From: Mycobacterium sp.
GTDB taxonomy: Bacteria > Actinomycetota > Actinomycetes > Mycobacteriales > Mycobacteriaceae
NCBI GenBank assembly: GCA_025966225.1
Contig: JAOPVI010000074.1
Coordinates: forward strand, 1 to 32,202
DNA length: 32,202 nt
Direction: 5' to 3'
Shown here piece after piece: positions 24,035 to 32,061 of this stretch (positions are counted from its first letter, which is position 1; every line of letters starts with the position of its first letter). A program made the translations under genes and the position numbers. The notes below the pieces were generated by a model. The model worked only from the letters and a program-made list of their open reading frames with translations, had not been told where the DNA came from and did no database searches.

Positions 24035-25049
24035 GGATGCTCGCCGTCGACGGCTTCAGCGTGCGCAAGGCCGCCTCGACGATGCGTGCGGGAGACGGCA
24101 GCACCGCAGCCTCGAGGGCCACGGCCGCTGGTGTCGGGACGAACTTCGCCCCGACGCGCTCGATGGGCGCCTCTAGCCGTCCGAACAACTCAGCCGACAG
24201 GATGGCCGCGATCTCGGCGCCAGGCCCCGCGAACTGCACGGCGTGGTGCGTGACGACGGCCCGCCGTGTCCGCCCAACGGATTCGACGATGGTCTCGACG
24301 TCGAGCGGAACCAGCGTGCGCAGGTCGACGACCTCTGCGCTGACCTCGTGCTCGGTCGCCAGTATCTTCGCGGCTGCCAAAGCGTCGTGCACGCTGCGGC
24401 CGTAGCCGATGAGGCTGACGTCGGTGCCGGACCGCTTGACGTCGGCCTGGCCGAGCGGGATCGAGAAGCCGGAGTCGGTTGGCACCAAACCCTTCTGGCC
24501 TTGCAACCGGATGGTCTCGATGAAGAGGCACGGATCCTCGTCGAAGATCGCGGACGTCAGCAGGCCCTTCCCGTCGCGCGGGGTAGAAGGGATGATCACC
24601 TTCATTCCCGGCACGTGCATGAACCACGCCTCGAGCGACTGCGAATGCGTTGCGCCGGTGGCCAGCCCACCGTAGACCTGCGTGCGGACGGTGATCGGCG
24701 CCGTCGTCCTGCCCGCGGTCATGAACCGCAGCTTCGCCGCGTTGTTGATCAGCTGGTCGGCGGCGATGCCGATGAAGTCCATGATCATGATCTCGGCGAC
24801 CGGCAGCATGCCGTCGATCGCGGCGCCGATGGCCGCACCGACGATGGCGGCCTCCGAGATCGGGGTGTCGAGCACCCTGTCGTGGCCGTACTTCGTCGAC
24901 AGCCCCGCGGTCGGTCCGGACGCTCCGGGATCGGCGATGTCCTCACCGAGCAGGAACACGCGGTCATCGGACTCCAGCGCCTGGTCGAGCGCGAGGTTGA
25001 GGGCCTCGCGCATCGTCATCTCCTTCTGGGTCACATCTGTTTCGTTCAT
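24027..25049 (-). CDS. TPP-dependent 2-oxoacid/acetoin-type dehydrogenase E1 beta subunit
   Basis: The 340-residue protein matches E1 beta: MTMREALNLALDQALESDDR, FLLGEDIADPG, DTPISEAAIVGAAIGAAIDG, VYGGLATGATHSQSLEAWF and PGMKVIIPSTPRDGKGLL. E1 beta completes the thiamine diphosphate site at the interface with E1 alpha. The ATG at 25049 is chosen for its AGGAGG six bases upstream; the frame is open further upstream but only through out-of-frame E1 alpha sequence. It lies 11 bases downstream of E1 alpha. The substrate could be pyruvate, a branched 2-oxoacid, acetoin or a pathway-specific oxoacid. Confidence 0.9.
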   Translation of the reverse strand: MNETDVTQKEMTMREALNLALDQALESDDRVFLLGEDIADPGASGPTAGLSTKYGHDRVLDTPISEAAIVGAAIGAAIDGMLPVAEIMIMDFIGIAADQLINNAAKLRFMTAGRTTAPITVRTQVYGGLATGATHSQSLEAWFMHVPGMKVIIPSTPRDGKGLLTSAIFDEDPCLFIETIRLQGQKGLVPTDSGFSIPLGQADVKRSGTDVSLIGYGRSVHDALAAAKILATEHEVSAEVVDLRTLVPLDVETIVESVGRTRRAVVTHHAVQFAGPGAEIAAILSAELFGRLEAPIERVGAKFVPTPAAVALEAAVLPSPARIVEAALRTLKPSTASIRG

Positions 25050-25060
25050 GACCGACCTCC

Positions 25061-26041
25061 TCAGACGGGGAACGCGATCGGGGTGGCGTACACGTCTCGT
25101 TCGAGCTCGTCGATGGTCGGGGCCTCGGCCGCCATGACGGCCTTCAAGGCCGACTCGACGGCGGTCAGCGCACCTTCGTCGATGCCGCTCAATTCGTCGT
25201 CGGTGCACACTCCGGTGTCGATGAGCTGCCTGCGGAAGCGCGGGACGGGGTCGGCGGCCAGCGCCGCGTCCAGCTGCTCCTTCGGGATGTACTTCATCCG
25301 GTCGCCGAAGTAGTGACCACGGAAGCGGAACGTGACGCATTCGAGGAAGGTCGGACCATCGCCGTTGCGCGCCTTGCCAATCGCCTCCGCGAGCGCTTCG
25401 GTGACGGCCAGGGGATCGTTGCCGTCGACGCGCACCCCCGGCATGCCGTAGCCTGCGGCGCGGTCGGCGACGTGTTCGAGCTTCATCGTGGCGGAGGTCG
25501 GCGTCATCTCCGCGTAGAGGTTGTTCTGACACACGAACACCACGGGCAAGTCCCACAGTGCGGCCATGTTGGCGGCCTCGTGGAACGAACCGGTGGCGGT
25601 CGCGCCGTCACCGAAGCTGACCAGCGTCACGCGGTCGAGGCCCTTGCGTTTGGCGGCCATCGCGAGCCCGACGGCCACGGGCGGTCCTGCCCCGACGATG
25701 CCGGTCGACAACATCACGCCCACTTCGGGTTTGGCGATGTGCATGGTGCCACCCTTGCCGCGCGCTGCGCCGATGGTGCGCCCCATCAGCTCGCCGTAGA
25801 TCTCCTCGAGCGGCACGCCCTTCCCGATCAGGTCGTGCAGCCCGCGGTACGTGGTGACCAGTTGGTCGTCGGTCCGCAACGTCACGCCCATGGCGGCCGC
25901 GATGGCCTCCTGCCCACGCGACGGCCAGTACACGCACACGAACTCACCGGTGCCGATGCCCTTGCTGAGCCGGTCGTCGGCCGCCTTCATCAACACCATC
26001 AGCGCATACAGCCGCTTCTGGACTTCGTTGCTGGGACTCAC
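25061..26041 (-). CDS. TPP-dependent dehydrogenase E1 alpha subunit
   Basis: The 326-residue protein carries the thiamine diphosphate motif beginning GDGATATGSFHEAANMAALW (GDG 144-146) and ending VFVCQNN (NN 173-174). It also has RGKGGTMHIAKPEVGVM and the loop FRGHYFGDRMKY that in regulated E1s holds the phosphorylation site. It decarboxylates a 2-oxo compound and passes the acyl group to a lipoyl domain together with E1 beta. The GTG start overlaps the stop of the small upstream gene by four bases. The E1 alpha/E1 beta/lipoyl trio without E2 or E3 is unusual. Confidence 0.9.
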   Translation of the reverse strand: MSPSNEVQKRLYALMVLMKAADDRLSKGIGTGEFVCVYWPSRGQEAIAAAMGVTLRTDDQLVTTYRGLHDLIGKGVPLEEIYGELMGRTIGAARGKGGTMHIAKPEVGVMLSTGIVGAGPPVAVGLAMAAKRKGLDRVTLVSFGDGATATGSFHEAANMAALWDLPVVFVCQNNLYAEMTPTSATMKLEHVADRAAGYGMPGVRVDGNDPLAVTEALAEAIGKARNGDGPTFLECVTFRFRGHYFGDRMKYIPKEQLDAALAADPVPRFRRQLIDTGVCTDDELSGIDEGALTAVESALKAVMAAEAPTIDELERDVYATPIAFPV

Positions 26042-26355
26042 TTTTCGTACGACCCGATCTCGCGGTACACCTTCGGGATGGGCGGCGTATGCATGTTGAG
26101 GAGCTTCAACGATGACATCTTGCCGCTGGCGCCGAGCTCTCTCAGCCGGCCGACCACCGCATCGAGGTCGTCGCAGTCGAGTTCGTAGATCGCGATGAAC
26201 GGCCCGTTGCCATCGGTCGGGGCGAAGCGGCGAGCACCGGTGATGCCCTCGACGGAGCAGATCTCCTCGAGATGCGTCTCGTTGTACCACTGGTGATACT
26301 CCGCCTCGCGATCCGGTGAGACGGGCATCGTCTCCAGGTAGACGATCCCCTTCAC
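26038..26355 (-). CDS. EthD-like dimeric alpha+beta-barrel small protein
   Basis: The 105-residue protein reads KGIVYLETMPVSPDREAEYH followed by QWYNETHLEEICSVEGITGA and later GPFIAIYELDCDDLDAV. This is the ferredoxin-like alpha+beta-barrel pattern of EthD and related small proteins, with the usual WYNxTHLxE core. Relatives act as small enzymes or as accessory proteins to oxygenases in degradation pathways. I chose GTG 26355 because it overlaps the SDR stop (GTGA) and has GGAGG five bases upstream; the ATG four codons earlier lacks a site. Exact role unknown. Confidence 0.75.
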   Translation of the reverse strand: MKGIVYLETMPVSPDREAEYHQWYNETHLEEICSVEGITGARRFAPTDGNGPFIAIYELDCDDLDAVVGRLRELGASGKMSSLKLLNMHTPPIPKVYREIGSYEK

Positions 26356-27215
26356 AGGCCCCTCCATGCCCTGGCCTTGACGCCGCAGCCTGCGTCGACG
26401 GCGATCTGCTGGCCCGTGACATAGCGGGCACCGTCCGACGCCAGGAATACGACCAATTCGCTGATGTCCTCGGGCTCGACGTACGGAATCGGCATCGCCT
26501 GCAAGAACGGGAAAGTCAGCTCGGCGTCCTCGCGGGTTGGGTTCTCGAGGTCGGGCCGGAAGGCCCGGTACATCGGCGTGCTGTGCAGCATGTCGGTGTT
26601 CACGTTGGTGGGGTGCACCCCGTTGACCCGGATGCTCTGCGGCGCCAATTGCAGGGCGAGGTCGTTCACGTAGTGCGCGACGATCTGCTTGGCGAATCCG
26701 TAGCCCGCCCCTCCGCAGCCTGCGTCGATCCCGCCGCTGTTCGACGCGGAGAGTGCCGCCGCCATCGATCCGGTGACGACGATCGACGCCCCGGACTGCA
26801 GGTGCTTGATGCTCGAGTGCACGAGGTTGAGCACTCCGACCAGGTCGACGTCGACTGCGTCGACGAACGCCTGGATTCCGGACCCCGCCGTGAGCGGCGC
26901 GATGCCAGCATTGGCGACCACGACGTCGAGGTGCCCGAACTCGGCAACGCCCCGATCGATCGCTGCCGAAAGGGCGACGCGGTCACGAACATCGGCGATC
27001 TCGGTGAAGGCGCGCTGGCCCTCCTTCTCGACCAGCCGAGCCGTCTCCTCGAGGTCCTCGGGCCGCGCGAGCGGATACTCGTTGGTCGCGATGTCCGCGC
27101 AGATGTCCACTGCGATGATGTCGGCGCCTTCTGCCGCCAGCATCTGCGCATGCGACCGCCCCTGCCCACGCGCCGCTCCACTGATCAGCGCTACCTTGCC
27201 TGTTACTCTGCCCAT
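26352..27215 (-). CDS. Short-chain dehydrogenase, mycofactocin-coupled SDR type
   Basis: The 287-residue protein has the nucleotide motif GAARGQGRSHA and the ADIIAVDICADI segment typical of mycofactocin-coupled SDRs. VANAG follows, and the active site comprises Ser150 and Tyr172/Lys176 (GYGFAK). The C-terminal block is PEDISELVVFLASDGARYVT. Such enzymes hold NAD tightly and pass electrons to the redox peptide mycofactocin while oxidising alcohols. It heads the minus-strand operon, with GGAAGG six bases before the ATG. It could oxidise the alcohol made by the P450 (inference). Confidence 0.87.
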   Translation of the reverse strand: MGRVTGKVALISGAARGQGRSHAQMLAAEGADIIAVDICADIATNEYPLARPEDLEETARLVEKEGQRAFTEIADVRDRVALSAAIDRGVAEFGHLDVVVANAGIAPLTAGSGIQAFVDAVDVDLVGVLNLVHSSIKHLQSGASIVVTGSMAAALSASNSGGIDAGCGGAGYGFAKQIVAHYVNDLALQLAPQSIRVNGVHPTNVNTDMLHSTPMYRAFRPDLENPTREDAELTFPFLQAMPIPYVEPEDISELVVFLASDGARYVTGQQIAVDAGCGVKARAWRGL

Positions 27216-27563
27216 CGCTGGCCTTCCATCAGAATGTCAACACATCAGACCCGCGCGGCGGGCCGAAGCCGTTTGCGATCATCGACCGCCGAATGGGAAA
27301 ACCGGTGCGACGCTCGCTCGTCGCATACCCAGGCTGGCCCGTCGTTCGCGCTCGATGCCCTTGTCCCGCAATGTCTTTGCCGAGTGGGCACGCACAACGG
27401 CCGACGTGGTCTTCCGGCGGCATCGCCAGACCAGACCAAGGTGTATGACATCGAAGACCCATCTACGAAGTTCCGGAGCTCATTGTCGTAACCGTAATGC
27501 CAACGGTAGCTATAGTACCTAAAATAACAAAATACCCAACCGGCCCCATCACGACAGGACATC
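27216..27563. promoter_or_regulatory. Divergent promoter region between SDR and acyl-CoA dehydrogenase operons
   Basis: No convincing gene lies in these 348 bases; the ORFs here are short shadows without ribosome sites. Near 27491-27535 the sequence becomes AT-rich, with the inverted repeat ACCGT/ACGGT, TATAGT (27511-27516) and CCTAAAATAACAAAA (27518-27532). The last is 12/15 identical to the block upstream of the P450. Both operons are probably controlled from here. Confidence 0.5.
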
Positions 27564-28730
27564 GTGGACTTTTCATACCCCGCGGAAGTGGAACATTTCC
27601 GCAAGGAGCTGCGCGGATGGCTGGCTGAGCACGTGACCGACGAGGTCGAGACGGCGGGCCGCAGGCGCGGCAAGGACGCTGGCGCCTTCGACGTACTTCG
27701 CGCCTGGGACGCCAGCGTGGCCGACGCGGGGTGGGGTGCGGTGTCCTGGCCGAGGGCCTACGGCGGTCGCGGCGCGACCATGCTCGAACAGTTGGTCTAC
27801 GCCGAGGAAACCACCGCGGCCCGGGCTCCGATGCCACTCAACTTGATCGGCATGAACAACATCGCGCCCGCCATCATGGAGTACGGAACGGAAGCGCAGT
27901 GCCGGGAGCTGCTCCCGCGGATGGCGCGCGCCGACGACATCTGGTGTCAGGGCATGTCCGAACCGGAAGCGGGTTCCGACCTTGCGTCGCTGCGCACCCG
28001 CGCGGTACGCGATGGCGCGGGTGACGACGCCGACTTCATCGTCAACGGGCAGAAGACCTGGACGTCGCTAGGACACCGTGCCGACTGGTGTCAGCTGTAC
28101 GTCCGCACCGATGCCGAGGCGCCCAAACACAAGGGCATCTCCTGCCTCATTGTCGACATGCGGTCGCCGGGGATCGAGGTGCGCCCACTGGTCACGCTCA
28201 ACGGCGCGGCCGATTTCGCCGAGGTGTTCTTCGACGACGTGCGCGTGCCCGCCGACGCCTTGCTCGGCCCGCTGAACGGCGGATGGGGAGTAGCCACCAC
28301 CACGTTGAGCCACGAACGGGCCGGAGCGGCCCGGCTGTATGCGGGGGTGCGCCTGCAACTGGCCGACCTCGTCGCCGAGCTGGCAGCTCATTCCGTCGAC
28401 GGGCAACCCGCGCTCGACAATGCCGCGACGCTGCGCCGTCTCGGCGAGCTCGCGGTGCGGGTCAACTACCTCGAACTGCTCTGCAAGCGCGCGATCTCGG
28501 CCACCCTGCATGGCGGTGACGAGCTCGGCTCGGCCAGTCTGGCCAAGAGCGTGTGGGCCGAGTTGGGACAGGAGCTCGCGGTGCTGGCGTACGACGTGCT
28601 CGGTTCTCACCAGGCAGCTGATCGCTGGTCTGACTACCGGCTGTCCTCGCGGTCGCTGACCATCGCGGGCGGCACGACCCAGATCAACAAGGGCATCACG
28701 GCCGTACGAGTGCTCGGACTGCCGCGGTGA
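27564..28730 (+). CDS. Acyl-CoA dehydrogenase (catalytic-type subunit)
   Basis: The 388-residue protein has acyl-CoA dehydrogenase blocks WCQGMSEPEAGSDLASLRTR, FIVNGQKTWTSLGHRADWC and the C-terminal SRSLTIAGGTTQINKGITA. Glu251 in LSHERAGAARL aligns with the helix-G catalytic base of isovaleryl-CoA-type enzymes, while the alternative C-terminal Glu is replaced by Gln. It would use FAD to desaturate an acyl-CoA. The GTG start has AGGA upstream. It is the first gene of the plus operon. Its TGA overlaps an ATG by one base within the tandem repeat before the next gene. A heteromer with the following paralogue is likely. Confidence 0.9.
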   Translation: MDFSYPAEVEHFRKELRGWLAEHVTDEVETAGRRRGKDAGAFDVLRAWDASVADAGWGAVSWPRAYGGRGATMLEQLVYAEETTAARAPMPLNLIGMNNIAPAIMEYGTEAQCRELLPRMARADDIWCQGMSEPEAGSDLASLRTRAVRDGAGDDADFIVNGQKTWTSLGHRADWCQLYVRTDAEAPKHKGISCLIVDMRSPGIEVRPLVTLNGAADFAEVFFDDVRVPADALLGPLNGGWGVATTTLSHERAGAARLYAGVRLQLADLVAELAAHSVDGQPALDNAATLRRLGELAVRVNYLELLCKRAISATLHGGDELGSASLAKSVWAELGQELAVLAYDVLGSHQAADRWSDYRLSSRSLTIAGGTTQINKGITAVRVLGLPR

Positions 28731-28822
28731 TGAGCGCTTGCGCGAAGGACAGAGGACACCGATTAGCGCTTGCGCGAAGAACAGAGGACACCGATGAGCG
28801 CTTGCGCGAAGAACAGAGCACG
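28729..28822 (+). repeat. Tandem 32-bp direct repeats at a gene junction
   Basis: Two full units (28729-28760 and 28761-28792) and a third, slightly diverged one (28793-28822) share the core AGCGCTTGCGCGAAG. Units 1 and 2 differ at two positions. Each unit carries AGAGGACACC followed by ATGAGC or ATTAGC, that is, a ribosome site plus start codon. Thirty-two is not a multiple of three, so each copy shifts the frame. Confidence 0.85.
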
Positions 28823-29926
28823 CAGTTGAACCTGGAACTGACCGACGAACAGCTGGCACTGCGGGACACCGTTCGCCACTTCCTTTCCGAACGAGCCACT
28901 GTGGCAACGCATGTGCGCCCACTGCTCGCCGATCCGACCGGCACTACCGACGACGTGTGGGGCGGGCTCGCCGCCCTCGGGGCCACAGGAGTGCTCATCG
29001 ACGAGCAACACGGCGGCGCGGGCATGACGATGGTCGAGGCAGGCGTCGTCGCCGAGCAACTGGGTGCGGCGCTGCACCCCGGCCCATGGCTGTCGAGCGC
29101 CGTCGCCGCCCCCCGCGCCCTCATCCGCTTCGGCGCCGACGGGGCTGGTGACCTGATGGCAGGCCTCGCCGACGGCTCAGTGATCGCGACGGTCGGCCCG
29201 CTGAGTGGGGCTCGACCAAGGGCGGAGCAGGTGAGCGAGGGCGTCGTCGTGAACGGCGAGCTCACGGCGTTGCCGGACGCCGCCGCTGCCAACGTCATGC
29301 TGATACTCGCCGACGATGCCGAAGGAACCGGGTTGTTCGCCATCGATCCCGCGTCGACCCGGGTGACCCCGACGCTCCGGACACATGTCGATCCGACGCG
29401 AAAGCTGTTCGACGTCGGACTGGATGCCGCACCGGCGCAACGACTTGCGCGCACGTCGGAGGACGCGATCAGCGCGTTGGTCGACGACGTGCTGATCGCC
29501 AACGCCGCCGACGCGGTCGGCGCCGCGCAGGCCGTGATGGACCTCGCCGTGGAGTACGCCAAGGTGCGCAGGCAGTTCGGCCAGCCCATCGGAAGTTTCC
29601 AGGCGATTCAGCACCTGTGCGTCGACATGTACGAAACCGTCGAACTCGCGCGCAGCGGGGTCCTGCACGCGCTCTGGGCGGCGGACTCCGCAGACTGCGC
29701 AGAGCGTCATCTTGCGGCGTTGCGCGCCAAGGCCTTCGCGGGCCGCCTGGCCACGGTCGGCGACACCGCGATACAGGTGTTCGGCGGAATCGGATTCACC
29801 TGGGAGCACGACGCGCATCTGTACCTCAAGCGATTGCTGGGCTGGAGTGCCTTCCTCGGCGGGTCGGACCAGTATCTCGAATCAGTCGGCAGGAGCCTCG
29901 CGCACCAACTCGGAGAAGGGAACTGA
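28730..29926 (+). CDS. Acyl-CoA dehydrogenase (partner-type subunit)
   Basis: The protein, about 366-398 residues depending on start, reads LNLELTDEQLALRDTVRHFL, GVLIDEQHGGAGMTMVEAG, RRQFGQPIGSFQAIQHLCVD and FGGIGFTWEHDAHLYLKRLL. The helix-G catalytic Glu of its neighbour is replaced by Ala (IANAADAVGAAQ), and the C-terminal Glu is also missing, so it probably serves as the non-catalytic half of an alpha2beta2 enzyme like the FadE28/FadE29 class. The start is uncertain: ATG 28730 overlaps the previous stop and reads through the 32-bp repeats in frame, while TTG 28826 gives the family-like N-terminus. It ends one base before the CoA-transferase ATG. Confidence 0.85.
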   Translation: MSACAKDRGHRLALARRTEDTDERLREEQSTQLNLELTDEQLALRDTVRHFLSERATVATHVRPLLADPTGTTDDVWGGLAALGATGVLIDEQHGGAGMTMVEAGVVAEQLGAALHPGPWLSSAVAAPRALIRFGADGAGDLMAGLADGSVIATVGPLSGARPRAEQVSEGVVVNGELTALPDAAAANVMLILADDAEGTGLFAIDPASTRVTPTLRTHVDPTRKLFDVGLDAAPAQRLARTSEDAISALVDDVLIANAADAVGAAQAVMDLAVEYAKVRRQFGQPIGSFQAIQHLCVDMYETVELARSGVLHALWAADSADCAERHLAALRAKAFAGRLATVGDTAIQVFGGIGFTWEHDAHLYLKRLLGWSAFLGGSDQYLESVGRSLAHQLGEGN

Positions 29927-29927
29927 C

Positions 29928-31148
29928 ATGTCTGGGATGCTCAGCGGAGTGCGGGTCGTCGAGCTGGCGTCCTGGACCTATGTGCCCGCGGCAGGCGCAG
30001 CGCTCGCGGATTGGGGCGCCGACGTCATCAAGGTCGAGGACGTCCGCGGCGGTGACCCAGGACGCGCACTGGTCATCGGCGGATTCACCAAGGAGGCGGC
30101 CCGCGCTCACGTCGACTTCATTCTGGAAATCGGGAACCGCGGCAAGCGCAGCATCGCCATCGACGTCAAGTCCGACACCGGCCGGGAGTACTTCGGCCGC
30201 CTGCTTGCCACCGCCGACGTGTTCCTGACCAACTGGCTGCCCGGCGCGCTGGAGCGGGCGCGGCTGACGGTTGAGGACATTCGTTCGTTCAATCCGAAGA
30301 TCATCATCGCGCGCGGGACCGGCACCGGCGTGCGCGGACCGGACCACGACAAGGGCGGATTCGACGCGGCCACCTATCTGTCCCGCGGCGGGGTGTCCTA
30401 CACGATGACGCCTTACGGCACCGAACACCCTGCCGTGCAGGGCCCCGGGTTCGGCGACCTGCAGGGCGGGATCACGCTCGCCGGTGGCCTTTGCGCCGCG
30501 CTGTTCCATCGGGAACGCACCGGCGAACCGGCCATCGTCGACTCGTCCCTACTGGCCCAGGCGATGTGGGCCATCGCCCCGTCGATCGCGGTCGCCGATC
30601 TGTTCGACATCGACGGAATCCCAGGTGCACCACCCGGTCTGGCGATGAATCCACTGGTCAATCGGTACAAGACGCGTGACGGCCGCTACATCCAATTGGT
30701 CTTCCTGCAACCCGATCGCTACTGGGCCGGATTCTGCAACCGCATCGGCCTACCCGAGCTGGCCGCGGACCCGCGCTTCGTGCCGTCGAGCAATCTGATC
30801 GCCAACGCCGACGAAGCGTCCGCGCTTGTCGGGGCGGCCATCGCAAGCCAGGACCTGGCGCACTGGCGCACGGCACTCGAAGACGAGCCCGGCGTCTGGG
30901 CGGCGCTTGCGACGCCGAAGGAAACCCTCAACGACCCACAAGTCAAGCCGAACGGCTACGTAATCCCCAACCTGGACGCCGGGGGAAATGAGTACCAGAT
31001 CGTCGCCGCACCAGTGCAATTCGACGAAATTCCACCCGCGCCAGCGCGCGCACCCGAATATGGGGAGCACACCGAGGAGATCCTGCTGGAACTCGACCTG
31101 GACTGGGACGACATCTCGGCCGCCAAGGACAGTGGCGCAATTCTGTAG
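29928..31148 (+). CDS. Family III CoA-transferase (CaiB/BaiF)
   Basis: The 406-residue protein begins MSGMLSGVRVVELASWTYVP, followed by ADWGADVIKVEDVRGGDPGR, NRGKRSIAIDVKSDTGR and GFDAATYLSRGG, where Asp146 is the expected active-site aspartate that forms the acyl-CoA intermediate. Such enzymes move CoA from a thioester donor to a carboxylic acid. GGAGAAGGG precedes the ATG. It lies between the acyl-CoA dehydrogenase pair and a crotonase, with one base after the upstream stop, so it likely activates or recycles a pathway acid. Confidence 0.9.
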   Translation: MSGMLSGVRVVELASWTYVPAAGAALADWGADVIKVEDVRGGDPGRALVIGGFTKEAARAHVDFILEIGNRGKRSIAIDVKSDTGREYFGRLLATADVFLTNWLPGALERARLTVEDIRSFNPKIIIARGTGTGVRGPDHDKGGFDAATYLSRGGVSYTMTPYGTEHPAVQGPGFGDLQGGITLAGGLCAALFHRERTGEPAIVDSSLLAQAMWAIAPSIAVADLFDIDGIPGAPPGLAMNPLVNRYKTRDGRYIQLVFLQPDRYWAGFCNRIGLPELAADPRFVPSSNLIANADEASALVGAAIASQDLAHWRTALEDEPGVWAALATPKETLNDPQVKPNGYVIPNLDAGGNEYQIVAAPVQFDEIPPAPARAPEYGEHTEEILLELDLDWDDISAAKDSGAIL

Positions 31149-31157
31149 GAGGACACA

Positions 31158-32009
31158 ATGACCACACCAGCCGGACCGGAGCGCCGCGTGCTCGAATCGG
31201 TGATCTACGAGCGCGAGCCACCGGTGGCGCGAATCATCCTCAACCGCCCCGACAAGGCCAACACCAAGGACGCAAGCCTGGTGCAGGAAGTCGACGCGTG
31301 CCTACGAGAAGCCGACCGCGACAAGGAGATCAAGGTAGTCATCCTCAAGGCCAACGGCAAGGGCTTCTGCGGCGGACACGTCGCCCGCTGGGGCCCCGAC
31401 GAGAACCCATATCCGGACTTCGGAGACACCTTCGAGGATCTGTACAAGGGCACGGCCGACCTGTTCTTGTGGCCGACGCTGTATCTGTGGGAATTTCCGA
31501 AGCCGACGATCTCGCAGATCCACGGCTACTGCATGGGCGGCGGGATCTACCTCGGGTTGCTCACCGACTTCTGCGTCGCGTCCGAGGATGCGTACTTCCA
31601 GATGCCGCTCGCGCAGAGTCTCGGCGAGCCAGGCGGCCACACGATGATAGAGCCATGGCTGCTGATGAACTGGCATCGCACTATGGACTGGTTGCTATTG
31701 GCGCCAACGCTTTCCGCGGAGGAGGCGCTCGAGTGGGGCCTGCTGAACAAGGTGGTGCCGCGCGACGACCTCGAGTCGACCGTCGAGGACATGGCCCAGA
31801 AGCTCGCCCAGATTCCGCTGACCACGTTGATGGCCGTCAAGAGCAACGTGAAGCGCGCCTACGAACTGATGGGGATGCGCGTGCACCTCCAGGTCAGCCA
31901 CATCCTGACCAACATGGTCGGCGCCGCATCGGATGTTCAGGCGCGGCGGGCGGAGCTCATTCAATCGGGGCTCAAACCAAGGGATTTCATCGACCGCGAG
32001 CAGACGTAA
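31158..32009 (+). CDS. Enoyl-CoA hydratase/isomerase family protein (second crotonase)
   Basis: The 283-residue crotonase has oxyanion motifs KGFCGGHV and HGYCMGGG. The PExxLG segment that holds a catalytic Glu in classical hydratases reads MPLAQSLGEPGG, so Leu151 replaces that Glu. It shares VVILKANGKGFC, YELMGMRVH and LTTLM with the crotonase at 22909-23781, which suggests duplication. GGAGGA precedes the ATG by a few bases. It ends the plus operon; its stop codon lies inside a long bidirectional hairpin. Confidence 0.9.
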   Translation: MTTPAGPERRVLESVIYEREPPVARIILNRPDKANTKDASLVQEVDACLREADRDKEIKVVILKANGKGFCGGHVARWGPDENPYPDFGDTFEDLYKGTADLFLWPTLYLWEFPKPTISQIHGYCMGGGIYLGLLTDFCVASEDAYFQMPLAQSLGEPGGHTMIEPWLLMNWHRTMDWLLLAPTLSAEEALEWGLLNKVVPRDDLESTVEDMAQKLAQIPLTTLMAVKSNVKRAYELMGMRVHLQVSHILTNMVGAASDVQARRAELIQSGLKPRDFIDREQT

Positions 32010-32050
32010 AATCCCCTGATCGGGTGCTATTGAGGGGATTTTGCGTCTGC
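32000..32050. terminator. Bidirectional terminator between convergent genes
   Basis: Arms 32000-32017 (GCAGACGTAAAATCCCCT) and 32033-32050 pair over 18 positions with one G-T mismatch around a 15-base loop. A and T tracts lie within the stem, giving U-rich ends for transcripts in both directions. The left arm includes the TAA of the crotonase gene (32007-32009). Confidence 0.85.
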
Positions 32051-32061
32051 TCGCCGGAGAA

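Noticed and set aside
24243..25313. Long plus-strand ORF antisense to E1 beta
   Set aside because: It mirrors codon bias of the true minus-strand gene and has His/Arg-rich shadow composition.
27229..27462. 77-codon minus-strand ORF in the divergent promoter region
   Set aside because: No ribosome site, no recognisable sequence, and it overlaps the probable promoter of both operons.
28729..28822. Three 32-bp direct repeats considered as a CRISPR array
   Set aside because: The units are contiguous with no spacers and no cas genes are present; it is a tandem duplication.
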